Source: SHZI01 sp964407855 (GTDB taxonomy: Bacteria; Pseudomonadota; Gammaproteobacteria; Steroidobacterales; GCA-2729495). Taken from it: 10,625 bases of DNA. Location of the stretch: positions 1 through 10,625 of the forward strand of contig CAYOXI010000074.1 in NCBI GenBank assembly GCA_964407855.1, written 5' to 3'. Below are positions 1-7,900 of the stretch, piece after piece. The stretch's first letter is position 1. The number at the start of each line of letters is the position of its first letter. The translations under genes were made by a program, and so were the position numbers. Under the pieces are notes generated by a model, which searched no databases, was not told where the DNA came from, and saw only the letters and a program-made list of their open reading frames with translations.

Positions 1-538
1 GCGCCCGCCGTGGAACGAGTACGCCCTTGGGTTCTCCGGTGGAGCCGGAGGTATAGATCAGGTAGGCCGGCGCCTCGCCGTCCGCATCAGCGACCGGCGA
101 CACCGGGGGCAGAACCGACTCGCCGTCCGCGTCGGGTAGCACCACACGACCCCGGTACCCGGGCAGTTGCCGGGCAGTGTCGGGCGTGGCAACGACGAGG
201 CTGGCGCCCGCGTCGTCGAGGATGAACGCCAGCCGTGCCGGCGGATGGCGGGGATCGAGCGGCAGGTAATGGCCACCGATGCGCAGCACGGCAAGCACGG
301 CCACCAGCATGTCGAGGGATCGGGGCAGCAGGATCGCGACCGGCTGGTCTGCCCGGGCACCGGCATCGAGCAGTCGCGCGGCCAGCACCCCCGCGCGGTA
401 CTCGAGTTCGCGGTAGCTGAGCCGCGTGTCACCGCAGACGGCGGCCAGTGCCTCGGGCTTCGACCCCGCCTGCAGCGCGAAGCACTGGTAAGGATCCGGC
501 GGACCGGTGAGCGCGACAGGGGCGGGATTGAAATCCCG
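1..538 (-). other. Adenylation domain A3, N-terminal part only
   Basis: Residues 460-638 of the second protein. LSYRELEYRAGVLA (499-512) and LPLDPRHPPARLAFILDDAG (551-570) are the early core motifs, and YTSGSTGEPKG (621-631) is the ATP-binding loop. The domain is cut before the specificity pocket. Confidence 0.93.
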
Positions 539-1915
539 CAGCACCCGCAGCCGGTCAGAGTGCGTCTGCACGGGCAGCTGCTCCAGTGCTGCACCGGGGT
601 CTGCGACGATGGCCGTGAGCAGGGTCTCGAAGCCGGTACCAAAGCGCCGGATCGTGTCCGCGGCATACAGGTCGGTGTTGAATTCGAGACCCAGCCAGAG
701 CTGTCCGTCGAACTCCACTGCGGAAACAGACAGATCGAACTTGCTGGTACCTGATGCGGCTATCTCGGCCGGTGTCACGGTGGCGGCGCCGAAATCCCGC
801 GCCTCCCAGGGCGCGTTCTGCAGGCTGAACAGCACCTGGAAGACTGGCGAGTGGGCCAGGTTGCGCGCCGGATTGAGCACCTCGACCAGCTTCTCGAAGG
901 GCAGGTCCTGGTGCGCGAAAGCCTCCAGCGTGTTCTCGCGTACCTGCACCAGCAGGTCGCGGAAACTCCCGCCGTGGTCGAGACTGGTGCGCAGCGCCAG
1001 CGTGTTCACGAAGCAGCCCACCAGGTTCTCGAGCTCGCTCCGCCGTCGGCCCGCAATGGGCGTGCCCACGACGAGATCCCGCTGATCCGACCAGCGGCCA
1101 AGCATCAGGTTGAAGGCGGCAAACAACAGCATGAACAGGGTCACGCCTTCGGCCCGCGCCAGCTCCCCGAGTGCGCTGGTCAGTTCTGCAGACAGCGCCT
1201 GTCCCAGGCGATCACCCCGGTGACCCTGCAACGGAGTCCGTGGGCGGTCGCCGGGCAGGGTCACGAGGCCAGGCGCGCCGGCCAGCCGCCGGCGCCAGTA
1301 GGCGGCCTGGCGATCCAGTTCGTCGCCGGTCAGCCAGTTCCGCTGCCAGGCTGCAAAATCGGCGTACTGGACCGGCAGTTCGGGCAGGGACAGCGGCTCG
1401 CCGGCGGTGACGCCGGCATAGAAGGCCGCCAGGTCGCGGAAAAGAAGGCCGGAGGACCACGCATCCGAGATGCTGTGATCACTGATCATCAGCAGCGCGT
1501 GATCGGCCGGCGCGAGCCGGACCAGATACACGCGCAGCAGGGGACCCGCGGCCAGGTCGAAAGGCTCGCTGCCGAGGGCGCCCAGCGTGACCTGCAACTC
1601 CGCTTCATCGGCGCCACTGATGTCCACCAGTTCGACCGGGATGGCGTGATGGCTGGCCACGACCTGCAGCACCTCGCCGTCGCGGAACGCGAGGGTGGTG
1701 CGCAGCGTTTCATGGCGTTGCACCAGCCGGTCCACCGCCTGCTCCAGGGCAGTCACGTCGAGCGGGCCCCGCAGGCGCACCGGCAGCCGCACATGCCAGG
1801 CGCTACCCGTTGCCTCGAGCTGGGCCAGAAACCACCAACGCTGCTGGGCGAAGGACGACGGCAGCAGGTAGTGCTCGGGCGTGCGCTGGTCAGCGATGAG
1901 GCTGGCCGCATTCAT
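1..1915 (-). CDS. NRPS, 3'-partial: C-A...
   Basis: Second nonribosomal peptide synthetase of the same operon. The first 638 codons are visible and the frame is open to the left edge. The ATG at 1915-1913 is chosen because it overlaps the upstream stop as ATGA and places the C-domain motif SFAQQRWWFL at residues 21-30. The C domain (about 16-455) has an LCL-like N-terminal motif, a modified C3 motif DHSISDA (147-153 region; His148 and Asp151 kept), GTPIAGR (284-290) and GCFVNTLALR (300-309). An A domain begins near 460, with YTSGSTGEPKG (621-631) as its ATP-binding core, and is cut about eight residues later. Its substrate-selecting pocket lies outside the window, so its amino acid cannot be predicted. 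The enzyme should take the chain from the terminal T domain of the upstream protein and add one residue. Only about 16 residues precede the C domain, too few for a typical N-terminal docking domain. Confidence 0.96.
   Translation of the reverse strand, partial: MNAASLIADQRTPEHYLLPSSFAQQRWWFLAQLEATGSAWHVRLPVRLRGPLDVTALEQAVDRLVQRHETLRTTLAFRDGEVLQVVASHHAIPVELVDISGADEAELQVTLGALGSEPFDLAAGPLLRVYLVRLAPADHALLMISDHSISDAWSSGLLFRDLAAFYAGVTAGEPLSLPELPVQYADFAAWQRNWLTGDELDRQAAYWRRRLAGAPGLVTLPGDRPRTPLQGHRGDRLGQALSAELTSALGELARAEGVTLFMLLFAAFNLMLGRWSDQRDLVVGTPIAGRRRSELENLVGCFVNTLALRTSLDHGGSFRDLLVQVRENTLEAFAHQDLPFEKLVEVLNPARNLAHSPVFQVLFSLQNAPWEARDFGAATVTPAEIAASGTSKFDLSVSAVEFDGQLWLGLEFNTDLYAADTIRRFGTGFETLLTAIVADPGAALEQLPVQTHSDRLRVLRDFNPAPVALTGPPDPYQCFALQAGSKPEALAAVCGDTRLSYRELEYRAGVLAARLLDAGARADQPVAILLPRSLDMLVAVLAVLRIGGHYLPLDPRHPPARLAFILDDAGASLVVATPDTARQLPGYRGRVVLPDADGESVLPPVSPVADADGEAPAYLIYTSGSTGEPKGVLVPRRA
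551..1870 (-). other. Condensation domain C4, altered HHxxxDG motif
   Basis: Residues 16-455 of the second protein. The active-site motif reads DHSISDAWS: Asp147 replaces the first His and Ala152 the Gly, while His148 and Asp151 are kept. Other motifs (SFAQQRWWFL 21-30, GCFVNTLALR 300-309, LPFEKLVEVL 338-347) are LCL-like. It should join the T4-bound chain to the A3 monomer. Confidence 0.9.
1912..1915 (-). promoter_or_regulatory. ATGA start/stop overlap (translational coupling)
   Basis: The upstream TGA (1914-1912) and the downstream ATG (1915-1913) share bases as ATGA. No good Shine-Dalgarno sequence lies at normal distance; the nearest purine run, GGTGAG, ends about 15 bases before the ATG. 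Reinitiation by terminating ribosomes is therefore likely, which would keep the two synthetases in similar amounts. Confidence 0.85.
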
Positions 1916-4900
1916 CGCGAGGAGCCACGCTCACCGGCCGGCTGACGCGGCAGCCGCGGAATCCCGCCCGGACGGCCCACGCGTGGATCCTGGCCCGGTA
2001 GCTCAATCCGGGCGGCAAGCTCCCGGATGGTCGGGGATTCGAAGAGGCTGATCAGCGGCAGCTCCACATCCAGCCGGTCGGCAATACGGGCGATCAGCCG
2101 CATCGCCAGCAGCGAGTGCCCGCCCAGCGCAAAGAAGTTCTCCGTAACGCCCACCGACGGTTGCCCGAGCAGCTCCTGCCAGATCGCCTGCAGCCGGGAC
2201 TCCACGGCGGTCTCCGGCTGCGTGGCCCGACGCGGGGACCCGGCCAGCGGACCACAACCTGCCGGGCCTGCGCACGCCGCACCGGGGAGCCGTTCACCCA
2301 GCAACGCCGAGAGCGGGGCATCGGGGGCCGCGACTATCGCGGTGAGCAGCCGCTGCCAGTCATCGGCGACACGAACCATGGACGCTGTCCCGACGAGTCC
2401 CGGTCGCCAGCCGAACGCCATCTGCAGGCCATCTGCCTCCTCGGCAAGATGCAGGCTGAGAGCGAACTTCAGCGGCAGCGCCGGACTGGCAGCATCGGTC
2501 GCCACGGCGGGCAGGATCTCCAGGCCCTCGAGTGCCAGGGGCGCCCGCGGCTGGTTATGGAGGACCAGCAGCACCTGCACCAGCGGGCTGTGACTGAGGG
2601 ACCGCGGCGGCTGCACGGCTTCCACCACCTGCTCGAAGGGCACGAGGGCATGGTCGAAGGCCGCCAGGGTGTCCGCCCGGACCCGGGCCAGCAGCTCCCG
2701 GAAGCCGGGATCACCCTTCAGATCAGTGCGCAGGGCCAGCGTGTTGACGAAAAAACCGATGAGGCCTTCCAGGCCGGTATGGGAACGGCCCGCCACCGGG
2801 GTACCAACCACCACATCATCCAGACGGGCCAGACGCCCGAGCAGGGCACTGAAGGCAGCAAGCACCACCATGAAGAGCGTCGCGCCCTCGGCGAGTGCCA
2901 GGCCGCGCAGCGCGCCGAGGGTTGCGGGGTCAAGGCAGCGCGTGAGCCAGGCACCCCCGGCATCGTCGGCGCGCTCCGCGGCGTCGGCCCGGGGCAGCAA
3001 GACCGGCGGCGCGCCCCGGAGCCGCTCCCGCCACCAGGCCAGCTGGCCCGCGAACACATCAGTGGCTACGAGGTCCGCGTGCCACAGGGCGTAGTCGCCA
3101 TACTCGAGCGGGAGCGGAGGCAGGGTCAGGGTCGCGTCATTGTAGAGCGCGGCCAGTTCCCGATTGAGGATCCCCAGCGACCAGCCGTCCGCGACCAGGT
3201 GATGGACGACGAGCACCAGGGTGCAGGTTCCGCCCTCTTCGTCGCAGAGGCTCAGGCGCACCAGCGGGCCCGCACACAGATCGAAGGGCGTCTCCAGCAG
3301 TTGCCGCAGCTCCGCCGGCGTGTGCCGGCCGACCGGCATCGGTGACGGAGGCGCGACGCGCTGGGCAGCCACGCCGTCCACCTCGACGAAGGTGGTGCGC
3401 AGGCTCGCATGCCGGGCAACGAGCCCGTTCCAGGCCCGCTGCAGTGCCGGCAGATCGGGTGCACCGCGCATCCTCACGATCCAGTGCAGGTGCCACGTGC
3501 TGGTGGCCGGCTGCAGGCGCTCAAGGAACCAGAGTCGCTGCTGCATCGGCGACAGTGGCCGCAGGTCACCGGTGGTGGTCGCACCCCGGCGAGGCGCCGT
3601 CAGCGCCGCTGTAGTACCCCGGAGCGTGCCGACAGCCGCCGCAATGCCGGCCACCGTCGGGGTCTCGAACAGCACCCGGAGCGGCAAGCCGACCTGGAAG
3701 GTGTCCCGGATCCTGGCGATGAGCCGCGTGGCCAGCAGCGAATGTCCGCCCAGCGCGAAGAAATCGTCCAGCCGTCCAACCGGCCGGAAACCCGGCTGCA
3801 GCTCCAGCGTCGTGCGGAACAGCTCGCCGACGATTTCCTCGCCGGGCGTGAGCGGCGGACTGTCCGCCGCAGCGGGCACCATGGGCAGGCCCGACGTGAG
3901 GCTGAGCGCTGCCCTGTCCACCTTGCCATTGGGCGTCAGCGGCAGCGCGGGCAGCCGGATGAAGATCGCCGGCACCAGTGGCGCGGGCAACTCCCGGCGG
4001 AGTGCCGCGCGCAGACCTGCCACCACCGTCCCGTCGTCCTCCGGACTGCTGCCGGCCAGTTCCTGCAGGACGATCCAGGCCACCAGCTGCGCCTCCGGGT
4101 CTCCGGCTGGCGCGAGGCCCACGACCGCCGCCGCAACGGCCGGCAACGCGGCCAGCCGGCCTTCGATTTCGCCGGCTTCGATGCGCCAGCCGCGGAGCTT
4201 GAGCTGATTGTCGGCCCGCCCGAGCAGCACGAGCTGCCCGGCGCCATTCCAGCGGGCGCGGTCACCGCTGCGGTAGTAACGCTGAGGCCCCGCACCCCGG
4301 AAGCGGTCGGCAGTAAGCTCCGGCTGATGCAGGTAGCCCTGGCTGACGCCGGGACCCGCGATGCAGAGTTCGCCGGGCATGCCGCAGGGGACCGGCTCGC
4401 CCCGGGCGTCGAGCAGCATGATCCGGCTGTGCGGGAAGGCCCGGCCGATCGGCACGGGTCCATTGCCGGGCAGCTCGCCGGTGGCAGCCTCGAACCAGGT
4501 GCTGTCGATCGTGGCTTCAGCCACGCCGTAGGAGTTGATCAGGCGCGTACCCGGTGCACAGCGGGCCCTGAGCGCGCGGTACTCCGGGGCGTACCACTGG
4601 TCCGAGCCCACGATGAGCAGGCGCATCGCGGGCAGGTGCCGGTTGGTGCGCAGCATCTCGCCGAGCAGCAGGCGCATGACAGCGGGGACAAACTCGGCCA
4701 CCTGGATGCGGGCCCGGTCGAGCAGGTCGAGGAGTGCGGGTGGATCCAGCAGCACCTCCCGCGGACAGAACTCGAGGCAACCGCCCGTCCCCAGCGCGCG
4801 GACCCAGTCACCCGTAAAGACGTCGAAGGCTGCACTCGCCATCTGCAGGTGGGTCTCCCCGGGTGCCAGATCCCAGGCTTCCTGCCACCCGGCCAGTGTG

Positions 4901-7900
4901 CTGGCGAGGTTGCCGTGGGTGACGACCACGCCCTTGGGCTGGCCGGTGGAGCCGGAGGTATAGAGCACGTAGGCCGGCTGCTCCCTGCCGGTCAGCTCTG
5001 CGGGCGCGACGGCGGACTCGCAGCGGATGGCTGCGGCCTCAGCGGCCACGTCGACGAGCGGCACATCCATTGCACCGGTCAGCTGCCGCGTACCGGGCGC
5101 GACGATCAGGCGCACGAGCCCTGCATCCGATGCCATCCAGGCGAGGCGCAGCGCCGGATAATCCGGGTCGAGCGGCACATACGCGGCCCCGGCCTTCAGC
5201 ACGCCCAGCACGGCAACGATGTACTCCGGACCACGGGGCAGGCAGATCCCCACCCGCTGTCCGGAACCGACACCGCTTCGCCGCAGGTATCGGGCCAGCT
5301 GGCTCGAACGGCGGTCAAGCTCCCCATAGGTCAGCGCGGTGCCGGCGAGCGACAGCGCCGGCGCATCCGGCGAACGGGCGGCATGGGCGGCAATTGCCGC
5401 TGTGACCAGCGGCACGTCATCGCCCAGGCGATCCGTTTCCTCCGGGCGCGGCTCTTCCAGCAGCGGCAGGCGCGACAGGGGTGTCGCCGGGCGCCGCGCG
5501 GCACCGGCGAGCAGCACCAGATAGCTGTCCGCGAGGCTGCGGATGGTCGCGGCATCGAACATTTCGGTCGGGTACTCGAAGCTGAGCGCGAGTTCGCCTG
5601 TGTCGTCGTCCCGCGCAGCGGTGAGGGTGAGGTCGAAGGGCGATACACCGAGGTCAACGAGACGATCCAGCCGAAATTCCAGCTCGCCCACCTGCCGGGA
5701 CCGGGCCGTGACGCGCAGGAAGTTGAACATCACCTGGAACACCGGGCTGCGGCTCAGCGAGCGCTCCGGCGCCAGGACCTCGACGAGCTTCTCGAAAGGC
5801 AGGCCCTGGTGAGCCTGCGCATCCACCGTAGTGGCCCGCACGCGGGTCAAAAGCTCGCTGAAGGCGGGGTCGTCGGACAGGTCCGTCCGCAGCACAACCG
5901 TATTGATGAAGAGTCCGATCATCGCCTCGACTTCGGGCCGGAGCCTGCCCTCCACCGGCGTACCGACAACCAGATCCGTGGCCCCGCTCCAGCGGTGGAG
6001 CAATGCCTTGAAGCCGGCCAGCAGCGTCATGAAGAGCGTGGTGCCCGCGTCCCGGGACAGGGCGTCGAGGGCCTGCGCCAGTGCAGCGGGCACCGCCATG
6101 TGATGGATGGCGCCGGCCAGCGACTGTTCCGCGGGCCGCGGGCGGTCGGCGGGCAGTTCGAGTACTGGCGGCAGACCGGCCAGTCGCGCCCGCCACCAGG
6201 CGAGGTCCGCCTCGAAGCCGGCGTTGCCGGTCGCCCGCTGCCAGGCCGCGGCGTCCGCGTATTGCAGTGCCGGCGGCGCAAGCGTCGCCGCTGCACCGGC
6301 CCGCGCGGCTGCGTAGAGCGTGGCCAGTTCCTGGAACAGCAACTGGTTGGAAGTGGCATCGGTGATCAGGTGGGCCATCGCCAGGCAGAGGATGTGCTGC
6401 CGGGGCGCCACCCGTATCAGTGCAGCCCGCCATAGGGGACCCCGGGCCAGATCGAAGGGCCCGCGGGCATAGCGGACCAGCACGGCATCGACTTCGGCCG
6501 GCTCCGGGTCAGGACCCGGCAGGTCCAGCCGGGCCAGCTGCACCGCCATCGGCGGGTCGATCACCTGGGCCGGTCGACCGGCCGGGGCCACGAAGCGGGT
6601 GCGCAGCGGCTCATGGCGGGCGGCCAGCTGGTTCAGCGCCTGCCGGAGTGCCGGTTCATCCAGTGCGCCGGTACAGCGGATCGTCCAGGCGACGTTGTAG
6701 GCGGGATTATCAGCCTCCAGCTCGCTCAGAAACCACAGGCGTTCCTGGCCGAAGGACAGCGGCAGCGGAATTCCCGGGGACCGGGGCAGGACCGGCATGG
6801 CGGACGGCGACCCGTCGCCCTCCGCTGCCGCCAGCAGACTCGCGAGTTCACCGAAGGTCGGCGACTCGAACAGGGAACGCAGGGCGAGTGTCCGGCCATA
6901 ACCGGTGCGGATACGGTTCAGGAACCGCACCGCCAGCAGCGAATGTCCCCCGCAGGCAAAGAAGTTGTCGTCGCGCCGAAGCGGCGGGGCGCCGAGCACG
7001 GCCTGCCAGACTGCCGCGAGCCGGCTTTCCGCCGGCGTGAAGGCCGGACCGCAGGTGTCCGGACTGTACTCCGCTGGCGTGTCCGTCACTGACAGCGCGA
7101 ATGAGCGGCGGTCGAGCTTGCCGCTCGGCGTACGGGGCAGGCCGGACAGAACCTGCCAGCTGCCTGGAATGAGGTGTGGCGGCAGCAGATCCCGCAGGTA
7201 GCGTGTCAGCCTCGGGCCCGGTGCATTCAGCCAGTCCGGCGCCGGTGAATCGTCCCCGCTATCCGGCATCAGTACGACGCCGGCAACCAGGCGGACACCG
7301 GCACCCTCCCCCGCGATGGCCACGACGGCATCCTGCACGGCGGGATGGGCGCGCAGCGCGGTCTCGATCTCGGCGGGTTCCACCCGGAAGCCCCGCAGCT
7401 GGAACTGGGCATCCAGCCGGCCGAGGCATTCGAGCGTACCGTCGGGCAGGAACCGCGCCCGGTCGCCGCTGCGATACAGGCGGCCCGGACGGCCGCTGAG
7501 CCGGTCCGGCACGTAGCGTTCCGCAGTCAGCGCCGGCTGCCCCGTATAGCCGGGACCGATCCCGATGCCGCCGATGGCGAGCTCACCGGGAATGCCGGGC
7601 GGCACCGGCGCACCGTCCGCGTCAAGCACATACACCCGGGCGTTGGCCACCGGCCGGCCGATGGGCACGCGGCACGCATTCGGAGCGAGCCTGGTCGTGT
7701 CGAAGGCCGTCGCATCCCAGACCTCGGAGGTGCCGTAGGTATTGATCAGGCGCAGCTGCGGCAGCAACGCGCGGCTGCGGTGGACCAGCGCCGGCGACAG
7801 GGGCTCGCCGCTGCTGATGCACCAGCGCAGGTCGGGCAGCGGACCCGGACCCGGCGCGGACGGTGCCGGCAGGCTGTCCAGTACCGCTTCGAGCAGCGAA

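Noticed and set aside
851..1945. Plus-strand open frame of about 360 codons
   Set aside because: It is antisense to C4 and the gene junction, and its low-complexity Gln/Arg/Gly-rich translation has no family motif.
2218..2298. A frameshifted or degraded A-domain remnant between C3 and T4
   Set aside because: The stretch is only about 81 bases, stays in frame and carries no A-domain motif, so there is no remnant to annotate.
2116..3345. Plus-strand open frame of about 400 codons
   Set aside because: It is antisense to C3 and T4, with no motif or ribosome site to support it.
3409..6435. Plus-strand open frame of about 1,000 codons
   Set aside because: It lies wholly opposite C3 to A2 and C2 of the NRPS. 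Its translation is Arg/Gln/Gly-rich with no recognisable domain, which is typical of antisense frames in high-GC genes.
2002..7044. Dispersed near-identical short segments resembling repeats (for example at 2107, 3733 and 6933)
   Set aside because: They code the conserved GGHS core of successive carrier domains, so they reflect module homology and not a mobile element or CRISPR array.
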